From NCBI GenBank assembly GCA_032173965.1, contig CM063292.1, positions 603,001 through 667,000 of the forward strand: a stretch of 64,000 nt of DNA, read 5' to 3'. The DNA comes from Sitta carolinensis. Its lineage: Eukaryota > Chordata > Aves > Passeriformes > Sittidae. Every line of letters starts with the position of its first letter. Position 1 is the stretch's first letter. Of the stretch, positions 24,125-35,420 are shown in pieces. The notes beneath the pieces were generated by a model. That model was not told where the DNA came from. It did no database searches and saw nothing but the letters and a program-made list of their open reading frames with translations. The translations under genes and the position numbers were made by a program.

Positions 24125-24400
24125 GAGGGAAAATGATTGCGGCACAATGGCCGGCACGGCCAGCTTAGGGCAGCTGTGTCATATAAATTGTCAGCAATGA
24201 CCATAAGCACTCAGAGAAACAATTTAATTCCTCACTCCCGCCATCATGGGCTGATATATTCTTTCAAGGTCATTACCCAAGGCTAGGAGGGTCGTGTGAT
24301 TAATGAGTGACACGTCCAACGAGGGCGGCTGTGCCTGAGCAGGCCTTATATTAATTAGACAGAAGTGCTGAAAAATAAACGGTGCCTGGCAAGGAGGGGG
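24125..24400. promoter_or_regulatory. Candidate conserved element with nuclear-receptor site
   Basis: This unique block contains a perfect extended half-site TCAAGGTCA (24264-24272), the consensus for ESRR and NR5A orphan receptors. It also has homeodomain-like GATTAATGAG (about 24298-24307), ATTAATTAGAC (about 24350) and CAATTTAATT-type words. It has no repeats. Motif matches are seen; enhancer function is inference. Confidence 0.4.
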
Positions 24401-25960
24401 CAGACCCACACCTCCCTGGCTGTGCACCTCCCCAAACTCTCAGCCACCACCCTGCTTCTCCATCCTGCCACCACAGCCCAGCAATTCACGAGCAGGATAC
24501 ACAAAAGATGCTTCTTTCCTGGTTTAAATGACTTGGGCTCTCACCCCTGAGTCTTTGGTTTATGCTTTTCTTCCTTCTTGTCGTAAGTTACTGACTCACA
24601 CTGCGTGGAAGTACAAGAGACTGCTGTTCACAATTAACTTTACATCTCCAGAGCAAATCTAAAATTAAAAAAAAAGCTCCAAGGCTTGCAGGTCTGTGCC
24701 AGGCACTTGGAGAGACCCAGAGCAACAGCAGAACATACCCTGGCTCATCATCAGCAATAACTGGGCTCCAGAAGCCCTGAGCAGGCCAGGCTTTCCAAAG
24801 CAGCAATGATAATCCACCCTCAGGGCTCTGGGACAGCCAGCCATGGGATGCCATGGAACCAGGAGAGAGGGCTCACAGCAAAGATACAGCTCAGGCCCAT
24901 CTAGGCTTATTATTCAGAGAAAATGTCCTTGGACACCATCTCGGTCTCACATCTCCCCCCCAAATACCTGGGAGTCAGCCTGCTCACTCGAGCTCACTGC
25001 ACACTGAACTGGGCTTGGTGCAGCTGTTCCAAGAGAAAGAGGGAAACCCACTTCATTTCCACCATGTTGGGGGTGCTGCCAACAGCTCTGTCTGAGGTTT
25101 ATAAATCAAGGGAAAAGCACCTTTCAAGAAGACAGAGTTCTCCAGATCTGCCTGAGCAAGACAGACCCAGGTTTCCAAGATAATGACACCCAGTGGCTTC
25201 CCATGTTCTCACTACACAGATGCAAAAGACAGCAGGAAGAAAAGCAGAATTCTGCCCTAACCACTACCTTTGGATCATCACCTGCTTCTTATAATCCACC
25301 ATCAAGGATTCCAATACATTTCCCTGGATTCCCAGTGTCTGTTGGGCACTTGGAAAAGAGCCAACACCTGAGAAAAGGAATTAAGACAAGAAGCCAAACA
25401 GCAGCGGCCAGGTTGTTAATTAGACTCAAAAAATAATTTATTTTTTAATCCAAACCAAAATTTCACCTTATTTTCTAGCAGCATCATTCAGATTGATTCC
25501 CTTCTTCCTCCTGAAAAAACGATTAAAAGGAAATCTCCCCCAATTTACACTTTAGCCCAGCTGCCCCCACTTGTGTCAGCAGCAGAGGCAGAGGAGGATC
25601 AGCAGTTCTGTGACCACTGCTGGGCGTGGGGCCTGCAGGTGCTCGGCTCTTGGGACACCTCCACAACAAAGAGCAGCCAGTATCAGCACAGGTGAAATCC
25701 AGCAAACAAGTAATTACATTGAACTTGTATCAGGAATGAATAATCGCTGTCAATTAACCTGGGTTACTACGGAAATAAGAACTGAACATCCCCCAGGACC
25801 CCCAGGCTCTGCGCTGCTGCTCATCACCTGGGGCAAAGGCTCTCTCCTCTGCTCTCCTTCCCTCTCTTCCTTTAAAGCTGCCCAGCTCAGGTCTTGTCAA
25901 AGGTGGAGGAGCTTCCACCGCGTCCCCAACCGGGCAGGGCAGGATCTGTGCAGGGAAGGC
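24401..25960. other. Unique noncoding DNA
   Basis: No gene or transposon was recognised. Open frames on both strands are short and overlapping. Confidence 0.5.
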
Positions 25961-26377
25961 ACACGCACAGGTAACACACACACAGGTGACACACAAGTAA
26001 CACACACCCACACAGGTAACACACTGGTACACACACACAGGTACACGCACAGGTAACACACACACAGGTAACACACAAGTAACACACACCCACACAGGTA
26101 ACACACATGTACACACACACATGTACACACACATACAGGTAACACACTGTACACATACTGTGTAACCCACACACCCCTGTACACATAGGTACACACACAG
26201 GTAACACACAGGTAAAACACACCCACACAGGTAACACACATGTACACACACACATGTACACACACATACAGGTAACACACAGTACACATACTGTGTAACT
26301 CACACACCCCTGTACACACAGGTACACACACATGGACACTTCCACACACCACACAGGTACACATGGACACACACAGG
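25961..26377. repeat. CA-rich minisatellite with 133-bp internal duplication
   Basis: The array is built of CACA runs punctuated by CAGGTAACACA, CATGTACACA and CACCCACACAGG words. A longer segment starting at 26091 recurs at 26224 with a few substitutions, an offset of 133 bp. The plus strand contains repeated CAGGTAAC. The minus strand is GT-rich and gives three overlapping open frames of VCYLC type, which I take as artefacts. Confidence 0.93.
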
Positions 26378-28800
26378 GCAACCAAGACCATGTGCACACC
26401 TGAACAACAGCCAAACTCCGTGTTGCCCTGGGCCTGGCAGCCGTTCCCACCTCAAGGAGTGCCCGTGGTTCTGGCAGGCACAAAAGCACTCTCCAGACTT
26501 TCACAAAGGCTTTTTCCACCGCCCCAAGAGTGACCAGTAGGAATTTGATTTGAATTTTTTTTTTTCTGCATTTCCATAACTTAATTTTGGCTTACCTAAA
26601 ACAAGAAAACTGAAAAGAAAGAAAACCATGAAAAGCTACGTTAGCCCTAGAACCTTTTTATGACACAGGGTTATGATTTGGAGCTGGTAACACTGTTTGG
26701 CACTCCCCTACTCTTAAATTGCTGCATTTTTGGCCCTTCCCCATAAGACTCCTCTTCATGTCCATAAATTGCACCGCCTTGGAAATCTATTGGGAAGAAC
26801 CGAGGTTAAATCCCACTCTCTCCTCAATTTCTGTCCTCCATCGCCGACATCAGGTTGGATGCAGGATGAGTTATGGCGGAGGCAGAGCAGTCTGCAGGAT
26901 TCCCAAGGGCTGCACGCCCGCAGCAGAGAGGGCTGTGTGTGTGGTACAGGTGTGACCCCCAGATGTGGTGCAGCTCCCACCAGTCCCGGCACAGCCTGCA
27001 AACACAGCTCGCACACACGGAGCCACACGCTCACACAGGATCCTGCGGTATCCCGACACAGCCCAACTGGGCTGGATTCATTTCCCAGGCACCTGGCACT
27101 GACGCTCTGCAGACAGGTTCCCTGCAAAGCTCAGGACAGCCATTTGAGCAGTGGTTTTTCAGCGCCAGCACCATCACCACGAGCAACATTCCCTGGCCTT
27201 ACACCACGCAAAGGCCAACATTAATTAGAGAGGCCAGGAAAGAAAGATTCCTCCCTTTCCGTTCCAGTCCTTCCCTCCCAGTAACAGCCCATTTTCCTGC
27301 ACATCTGGGAAATGGGAACAGCACTGGGCACCACCAGGTGGGCAGTTCAGGTGGAAAGCTGGCTCTCGGGCTATTTTTAATGTCCTCCCTGTGTACCCAT
27401 TTACGTTCCGTCTATTTAAGTGCGTGTGAGTTTGTGTATTAATGCCTGCTCACATCCAGGATAAAAATACACAGCACGGTTAGGCAAATACATGGAAATA
27501 CAGACAGAATCCAATTCCTCTGGCAGACCACACAAAGGCTAAGAAATGAAAAATGCACTCACGCCCTCTGACACCCTGGCCGAGTGCACCGCGAGAGCTC
27601 TCGTGGTGGGGACTGAAGGCTGGCTGCTGGCTCCCTCTCCCTTTCCTGCTAAGGAGACACTTTGAGCGCCGGGATTGCTCACAATCTGGCTCTGTGATCC
27701 ACATGCAGGACTGGTAATATGCCTGCTATTTCCCTCTCTCTCCCCCATCAAACCTCCCCCCCATTGCTCTTGTTCTCATGTTCAGTGGTTATTTTAGCTT
27801 AATGCGGTGACATCACAGCTCGCTCGGTGAGTGAAGCCCCGGCTGTGAATACAGAGCGCGGCTCCACTGATCACCTCCAACGATGGGATTCAGCCAGCTC
27901 CGGCACGGCGTGCTCTGCCCGCAGCACAGGCGCCTCTGTCCCGCCGCAGCCGGGGGGACCCGGGCTGGCAGCGAAGCTTGGGAGAGACCCTGGCAATAAG
28001 CTCCCTCATTTCTGACTGGCACAGGAGAGCAGCTGGACACCTGTCTGTGGCAGCCCCCTAAACCTGGGGGAGGGGGTGTATGCACAGGCTGGAAGGAGGT
28101 GGTTCTTAGGTGGGGGGAGAGATGGAGTGCTGGAAGGCATCTCATTTCTCAGCATCACTGAAGAGTCAACCCCCCCCCCCTTGCATTAAAATGAAAATAC
28201 TGTGTGAATTTTTAAAGCTGAACCCCTCTATAACTCTTCATCTCCCAGTAATTCCTCCACCCCATTGTATCTGATCTGCAACAGTCTCAACAGCTCTCAT
28301 GATTTTGTTCCATGTTCTTCTAAAACAGGAAACAAAGAAACAGCACATGATATTAGAAAAACTTCACAGAACAGATAAGATGCAGGAGGAGAATAATGCA
28401 GTCAAATAAGCTTTCCATTATTAACAACCGTGCCCCGAGGTCTACGGGCATAGTCCCAAAACCTAAATTATCTTAAATCATGAGGTTACCAATAAAGACA
28501 GCTCGGGACAGCAGAAGGGGTCTGTGATTTCAGGGGGTTTGCAGACCACATATACATGATTAACATTTCTGTGCTACGGTTTATTACTTCATTATAATAT
28601 TTTCCATCACAAATGAATAGGTAAAACACCTGGCTATTAAATATAAACCTATCCCTCAGGATGATCAGATTATCACTTGAATTTAAAATCTTTCTGAATT
28701 TTTAATACTGCATAACAAATAAGATTATTTATGCACTTTCTCGGCTTTGCTCGCAGGGCGCACGGTGACGCGCACGCGTCTCTCCTGAAATCCAGGTGTG
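26378..28800. other. Unique noncoding DNA
   Basis: No gene was recognised. A C run lies near 28170-28180. The segment around 27790-27990 is CpG-bearing and includes GTGACATCACAG. The interval 28240-28740 is AT-rich and unique. Confidence 0.5.
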
Positions 28801-28801
28801 A

Positions 28802-29140
28802 GGGGGGACCCGCTGCCCGCTGCCCGTCCCTGCTGCGGTCCGGCGGTGTCCCCGCTGCCCGCTGCCCGTCCCCTGCGGTCCGGCGGTGTCCTGCCCTGCC
28901 GCCTGCTGCGTCCGCGGTGTCCCCGCTGCCCGCTGCCCGTCCCTGCTGCGGTCCGGCGGTGTCCCCGCTGCCCGCTGCCCGTCCCTGCTGCGGTCCGGCG
29001 GTGTCCCCGCTGCCCGCTGCCCGTCCCTGCTGCGGTCCGGCGGTGTCCCCGCTGCCCGCTGCCCGTCCCTGCTGCGGTCCGGCGGTGTCCCCGCTGCCCG
29101 CTGCCCGTCCCTGCTGCGGTCCGGCGGTGTCCCCGCTGCC
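28802..29140. repeat. Minisatellite, 42-bp GC-rich unit, about 8 copies
   Basis: Each unit has the order CGGTGTCCCC, GCTGCCCGCTGCCCGTCC, CTGCTGCGGTCCGG. The second copy (about 28880-28913) is shortened and diverged; the five central copies are nearly identical. The unit length is a multiple of three, so frames stay open on both strands (14-residue repeats such as RAAGSGDTAGPQQG). The array abuts the CpG island on its right. Confidence 0.97.
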
Positions 29141-29700
29141 CGCGGCTGCGGCTCGGCTCGGCTCGGCGGAGCGCGCTGCGAGCCCCGCGGAGCCGGCGGC
29201 GGCGCGCAGGCGGCGGCCGAGGAATCGGACCGGCTGATGGAAAGTCAAGTGGAGGCCTGGCTGTCTCAAACCTCTTCAATAGATCTGTAGTCTGGACTTG
29301 AACTCTGCCCTCTCACCTCGGGGTCCCATATTTCTTCCCCCATCCCCCGCGCCGTCGGCGGCGAGGGGCCGCGAGTGACCCCGGCCCCGCCGCCAGCGAG
29401 GGAGGGGGAGCGGCCGGGGGGGAGCAGGGTCCCCGACTTCCTCACAGGTAATTAAGGGACTGTGTTTCAAGGTTGCACGGGCAAAAGACAGTCCGGCCTA
29501 ATGAAGCATCGATCGGCCGGCGCGGGCGGGCTGCGCCGCCCCCGAGGCCGCTCGGCCGGGCCGCTGCCGCCCCGCGCCCGGCGGGCACCGGCCCCGCGCC
29601 CGGGGGCTCCTGGGCCGCCGCTCCGCGAGGAACCCTGCTCAGCGCGCCCGGGCTAACCTCGCCAATCAGCGCCGCCGGGGCTGCGGGCATGAGGTCAGTT
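29140..29700. promoter_or_regulatory. CpG island with NF-Y site; possible promoter
   Basis: This is a dense CpG stretch of about 550 bp with GC-rich words on both strands. A perfect NF-Y word GCCAATCAGCG lies at 29661-29671 near the right end. A plus-strand splice-donor-like CAG|GTAATT occurs at 29445-29453 (GT at 29448). No open frame here has a recognisable domain. It may be the promoter and first exon of a gene or noncoding RNA, or an orphan CpG island; transcription data would decide. Confidence 0.55.
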
Positions 29701-30413
29701 ATGGAGATGCAGGAAATTACTGGGGATTGCCAGGGCTGGGTTTGTCAATTTGTAAGCAAAACCCTGTGTTATTGCCGGGTTTTCATCTTTTCATCACTGT
29801 CAGCCTATGCTGGCACATGAGAGCTAAAAGCAAAATTGTCTCAAAGGCTGCTGGAAAATTAATGGTGGAGGATTAAAAATAATTTTTTTGTGTAAAATAG
29901 AAATAGGAAGCAGGTACTTACATTAAAAAAAATAAAGCCAATTAAGCCCCCTGGAAGTGCTGACACATCCAGCTCGCCGCTCGCCCTACCCAGGCATCTG
30001 CTCCCTGGCTCCGAAGCCAAAGCGGCTCGGCAGCAGCGCGTTCCTGGGCTCCCCAACCTGCCCTCGCCTCACCCAGCCCCTTTCTTCTGGCCCAAATGTT
30101 TGCATTTGTAGGACATCTGAATGGTAATAAAAGGGCCAGGAAATGATAGTTGTGCCAAGTAAATTGGGGTGAATGCTGGGGGAGGGGAGGCCGGATCGAT
30201 TGTGAAACAACTTGCGCATTATCCGGGAAGGATTTGCTCACGGTCCTGCGCTGCTCCGCGTACGAGAGGCCCCGCACTCAACAATAGCCTGTCCCCTTAG
30301 AGCAGGAAACACAAAGGGAATTTGCTCTGATTCAATCCACACAGTGAGGCCCTCTGGGGCTAAAGAGGGTCACTTTTACCCTGGCTAAAAATAAAGAAAA
30401 AAGATTTTTTTCC

Positions 30414-30420
<7 letters not shown>
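29701..30420. other. Unique, enhancer-like DNA right of the CpG island
   Basis: No gene was recognised. The part 30100-30320 is a clean unique block with a C/EBP-like TTGCGCATT (30212-30220) and CpG-containing words. It could be a conserved element continuous with the CpG island. Confidence 0.4.
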
Positions 30421-30475
<55 letters not shown>

Positions 30476-30488
30476 CACACACACACAC
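30421..30488. repeat. Microsatellite (CA)n, interrupted once
   Basis: About 34 CA dinucleotides are broken by one extra A near 30474. Such alternating purine-pyrimidine tracts can adopt Z-DNA. Confidence 0.98.
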
Positions 30489-31424
30489 GATACGGCTGGG
30501 GAAAGCAGCCCACCTCCACTCAACCAGATGCTTAAAAATCATGAGCTGCCTCTCTCATTTTTTCCATTTAGACTTTAGAATTTATCAGAATTTACTTTAA
30601 AAAATTTTTAAACAAGTAGAACGTGATCAAAGAGCAGCAAAACGGCCTCTTCCTTTTATTCTATTTCCTTGTCTAACAAGTGCTTTACCCGGGGACTGCT
30701 GCAGCACCAGCCCCTAATAACAAAGGAGGTGACACCGTGAGGGCACAGAACTGTAAACTGAATTTTGAAAGCCACGCGAGAACCTGGATATCAGGGCTGT
30801 TCTGTATTCAGATATATTTGTTTTCTAATACTTTGTCTTTTTTGTTCTGCTTCTAATCCCAAATTCCTCCATCAAGCACAGGCCAGTAACGACGCAGCAA
30901 TTGTGTGCAACACCTGCTGAAATTATACACAACAACAAGTTCTCCCTAAAATTGCTAAAATGTAGCTCAGCAGATTCTATCTGCATTCATTTGGCGGAAC
31001 AACAAGATGTTGGTGGGGACAAACTCCGCATAAAGCGGCCCCGAGCCCCCTGAGTTGGTGGAGCTCAGCCCAAACAATGGCCGCTTCCCATTCACCTTTC
31101 CCCGGCTTTTCAAAAGAACATCCCAGAAACACAAAGCAGCAGCGGGAAATGGCAATTTTATGAATCCTAATCAATCAAAGGGCTTATTAACTCAATGTGA
31201 AGCCAGATTAAAATCTTTAATTATAAATCGTGCTAAAAGGAAAAACAAAATGTACTTATGGTACATTGAAAATTCCGGATATTAACATAGTTGCCATTAT
31301 CTCTCGCAATATTAAATTTCCCCTCCCTGCCCTGCAACATGCTCACCTTTTTCTGTTCCTAAAGAACAGAACAGCAGAGCAAACTCATTTTTCTCCTTCC
31401 CAGCCTTATTAAAATGTATCCCTG
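30489..31424. other. Unique DNA, partly enhancer-like
   Basis: No gene was recognised. 31050-31350 is AT-rich and motif-dense (TAATCAATCAAAGGG, TTAATTATAAATCG) without repeats, a possible conserved element. Confidence 0.45.
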
Positions 31425-31745
31425 CTCCCCGCAGCCGGGGCTCTGCGGCGCGGGGGCTCTGGGCAGCCCCATCCCGGCGGGAGCGGGTGTTCATTACGCG
31501 GCCCGGCGGCCAGGGAGCTCGCAGGGTTTTTTTTTGGGGCCGGAGCGCAGCGTGCGGCGGCCCCGGGGAAAGGAGCGCGGCGGGGCCAGCGGGCAGCGAG
31601 CCGCTCTCGCCTTTCTCCGCTCGAGCCGCGGGCCCGGGACACGGCTCCTCTGCCCGCCCTGCCTGCGAGGCTCAGCCCGCCCGCCCTGCGCCGCCTTCCA
31701 GCAGGTTCTCCGCAAACCGGCCTCGTGCCCGTCCCCGCCACGGGG
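31425..31745. other. CpG island
   Basis: About 320 bp of high-GC sequence with many CpGs, flanked by AT-rich DNA on both sides. Open frames in several directions are by-products of GC richness. No core promoter motif is distinct. Confidence 0.6.
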
Positions 31746-33800
31746 CTGCATTTGGAATTAAGGATTTTTTTTTCCCCGTCCACAAAATTAAGCTTTTCAA
31801 AGGAGAGTGGTATTTCTTTTAGAAAAAGATCCTACAGGACCCGCTCAGATTTTGATTCTAGGTCATGTTTTACACAGAATTCCTATCTTCCTTTCTCTTG
31901 ATGCACTCCTTCCCTGGGATTTATTCCTGAAGCACTCCCCAAAGGAAAAGCACCTTTGCTGAATTGAGATTTTTCAAATTTGCTGTCACTTTTGGAACTA
32001 TAATTGAAATCCCAAATCGTGTTTCCCTTCTGTAGTACTTCAGAAAACACAGCTGGTGAATTTGAAATACGGTTTTACCTTGAAAAAAATGGGAACTTAA
32101 TTTTATATTTTGCAAACGACTGGTTGTCTCCAAAACGTTCACAAAAGGGGATTTCAGATCTTAGGGAAGGGAATCACTGTCTCTGCCTTGTAATTGCTGC
32201 CTGAGAGTTCTGCACCCTGTCCCGAATTTCCTCTGCTGCCCCCAGTGCCGCGATTCCCTGCCCAGCTCTTCCCAAAGCCGCCCAGGCAGGGTCGTGTCCC
32301 ACCGCACTCCTCGGGCAGGTAAATCATTCTTACTGCTGCCCTCCAGAGCAGGAACACACCTGCCTGCAAACCCTGCCCAGCAACACAAGCGGGAGAGGCG
32401 GCGGACGTGGCAAAGAGCATTTGAGGTATCAAAGGCACCCGGGAGCGAGCCTCCTGCGCCCGGCTGGCCCTGCTGTGATCCGGGCTGCTCCCCCTGCTCA
32501 GACTCCTGGCACGCGTGTCCTGGGCAGCGCTCCTGCTGGGGCCTGTGCCCCGGGCAGCGCTCCACGCAGGGTCAGCAGCCCCGGCACGGGCTCACGGCCA
32601 GGGCTGGGGCACCCGGGACCCCCGGCACCCCCGGGGCGGCCCCAGCCACCCCCACGCACCCCGGGCTCCCATCCTGCCCTCTGCAGCTCCCGCCTTTCAG
32701 CAAATGCAGAAAAGAGCCTTTGTGCCCAACTCGGGTTTCATTTCATTGCTTTTAGATTTGTTCAGCTTGACTTTTGACACTTCAGAGGCTTAAGCCTTCT
32801 TTAAGTACAACAATATAATAAATATTTGTGTTGCCAAAGGAAAAGTGGATCCGTTGTTAGTGTTAGGGAAAGCAGGATCTCTTTCTCATTCGTTTGGTAT
32901 AAATAATTCACACAACTATGTGCATTTTATAAACATCATCTTTAGGAAACTGATACTATCAAACATTTTCAAGACAACACTCAGCAGCATATAAATATGC
33001 ACAAAGTATTTACTACAGCGAATCTGAAACTAAACAAAAAAATTGTTAATGAAAGCAGAAAAATAACGATATTTTATGTAAATAATTATGTTAATACAAA
33101 GTGTTTTCAGACTTATTTATACAAATTAGTCATCTGAATGACAAAAAGCTTTGACAAACTACAAACACCTATCAAAAATCATATTATTTGGCTCATTTTC
33201 CCTCACAATTTCCATCTTTAGCTTGCCTTGGAAAAGCAGATTTAGAGCCTCCCCTGCTCTCTGTCAGTACAGCAGGAACAAGCCCAGTCAAAGGCATTTT
33301 CTTTGATATTAGATATTTTAAAAAAATGTTTTCATGGGTTTTTTTTCAAAATATTTGAAGAAATCATGGGGTTTTAAAATGAAAAAATTAAACAATATAA
33401 ATCTATTTTAATACACAATTATTTCCCAAAAAATATTCAAGTGAAGCATGTTTGGTTCAATTAGGAGAAAAAACAAAACATATTTTCAGGTAACAATATG
33501 ATATGCAGAAAACATCTCTTTATTTTCCAACGGAAAACACTTTAAAATCATCCAGGAAAGAAACGATGTATTTAAGACGAATATGAAAAACCCTGGGCAC
33601 AAGCTACCCAAAGCTCCACAGCTGCATTTTTTGCACTTTTTGTTAGCAATCTAATGTTAAGATTTAAGTATTCGCGGCTTGTTGATGGGATGAGATTTCC
33701 TGGCATTGTTAGAAATCACAGTTCGGAATAAAACTTAGCCATGAATGCACACCCTGCCGCTCCCCCGCTCTGCTCGGGGCCTGCGGGAACCGAGCCGCGC
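31746..33800. other. Unique DNA; GC-rich patch then long AT-rich stretch
   Basis: 32210-32700 is GC-rich with modest CpG. 32790-33740 is strongly AT-rich, unique and free of visible repeats, with words such as AATAATTATGTTAATAC and TTGACAAACTAC. No gene was recognised. The AT-rich part is a plausible conserved element. Confidence 0.5.
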
Positions 33801-34396
33801 ACAGCCCGCTCATCCCTGCACATCCCGCTCATCCCGCTCATCCCTGCACATCCCGCACATCCCGCTCATCCCGCACGCCCAGCATCCTGCACATCCGCTC
33901 ATCCTGCACATCCCGCACAGCCCGCTCATCCCGCACAGCCCACGCATCCTGCACATCCCGCTCATCCCTGCACATCCGCACAGCCCGCTCATCCCTGCAC
34001 ATCCCGCACATCCCGCACATCCCGCAAGCCGCTCCCATCCGACATCCCTGCACATCCCGCACAGCCCACGCATCCTGCACATCCCGCGCATCCCGCACAT
34101 CCCGCACAGCCCGCTCATCCCGACATCCCTGCACATCCCGCACAGCCCACGCACCTGCATCCCGCTCATCCCGCACATCCCGCACAGCCCGCTGCTCATC
34201 CCGCACATCCCGCACAGCCCGCTCATCCCGCACAGCCCGCTCATCCCGCACATCCCGGCTGCTCATCCCGCACAGCCCGCTCATCCCGCACAGCCCGGCT
34301 GCTCATCCCGCACATCCCGCACAGCCCGCTCATCCCGCACAGTCCGGCTGCTCATCCCGCACAGCCCGCACAGCCCGCTCATCCCGCTCATCCCCG
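33801..34396. repeat. Minisatellite, 9-bp unit (CATCCCGCA/CAGCCCGCT)
   Basis: The array is built from 9-bp units CATCCCGCA, CATCCCGCT and CAGCCCGCT, often paired into 18-bp blocks. Longer blocks ending in CCGGCTG recur three times between about 34250 and 34352, showing higher-order amplification. Several frames on both strands are open for this reason. Confidence 0.97.
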
Positions 34397-34780
34397 CCGC
34401 ATTCCCGAGCACGCCAGCCGCCGTGCCCCGGCCGCTCGGCAGGCAGAGCCGGGTTCCGAGCCATTTGCTGCGCATCAGCGGGGCCCGGGCGGGCAGCGCG
34501 CCCCGGCCCCGGCATCGATCGGCCCCGCCCGCCCGGGGCAGCTCCCGCCGGAGCCCGCGGCCGCCGAGCCGCTATTGAGTCATGATGCGAGCGGCTGCTC
34601 ATTGAGGGAAACGGCTATTGGCGTCCCCATCAGCCCCAGACACCCTGCGTGAGCTTAAACAAGTCCACTCGCTTAATGGCAGGCCCCCGGGGACACGCTC
34701 AGCCCCTCGGCTGACCATTAGACCCCTTGATGGAGTGGACAATAAACCTGACAGGACAGGCTGGACACTGCTCTGGAGCG
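34397..34780. promoter_or_regulatory. CpG-rich segment and candidate element between two arrays
   Basis: 34397-34560 is CpG-rich. 34560-34760 is unique and motif-dense: a perfect AP-1 site TGAGTCA (34576-34582) and an inverted CCAAT box ATTGG (34617-34621) stand out. It is the only non-repetitive island between the 9-bp and the 18/25-bp minisatellites. Regulatory identity is inference. Confidence 0.4.
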
Positions 34781-34847
34781 CGTCTGCGCCCGACGGCACG
34801 AAGGGACTGTTCTCTGCTGCTGCCCTCGGTCCGACCGTGGGCACCTC

Positions 34848-35420
34848 CACTCCCTGCCCTCTGTCCATGTCCCACTCCCAGCTCTCTGTCCATGTCTCAT
34901 TCCCTGCCCTCTGTCCATGTCCTAATCCCAGTCCATGTCCCACTCCCAGTCCATGTCCCACTCCCGGTCCATGTCCCACTCCCAGTCCATGTCCCACTCC
35001 CTGCCCTCTGTCCATATCCCACACCCTGCCCTCTGTCCATGTCCTAATCCCAGTCCATATCGCACTCCCAGTCCATGTCCCATTCCCTGCCCTCTGTCCA
35101 TGTCCCATATCCTGCCCTCTGTCCATGTCCCACTCCCGGTCCATGTCCTAATCTCGGTCCATTTCCCATTCCCAGCCCTCTGTCCATGTCCCACTCCCTG
35201 CCCTCTGTCCATGTCCCACTCTCTGCCCTCTGTCCATATCCCACCCCCTGCCCTCTGTCCGTGTCCCACTCCCAGTCCCCGTCCCACTCCCGGTCCATGT
35301 CCCATTCCCAGTCCATTTCCCACTCTCTGCCCTCTGTCCATGTCCCACTCCCTGCCCTCTGTCCATGTCCCACTCCCGGTCCACGTCCCACTCCCGGTCC
35401 ATGTCCCACTCCCGGTCCCT
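34848..35420. repeat. Minisatellite, mixed 18-bp and 25-bp units
   Basis: The 18-bp unit is GTCCATGTCCCACTCCCA/G. The 25-bp unit is the same with the seven bases TGCCCTCT-type extension before the next GTCC. Scattered ATGTCCTAATCC, ATATCCCAC and ATTTCCCAT variants mark individual copies. About 26-28 units are present. The minus strand codes for repetitive WDMDREWDMD-like peptides in open frames without biological support. Confidence 0.97.
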
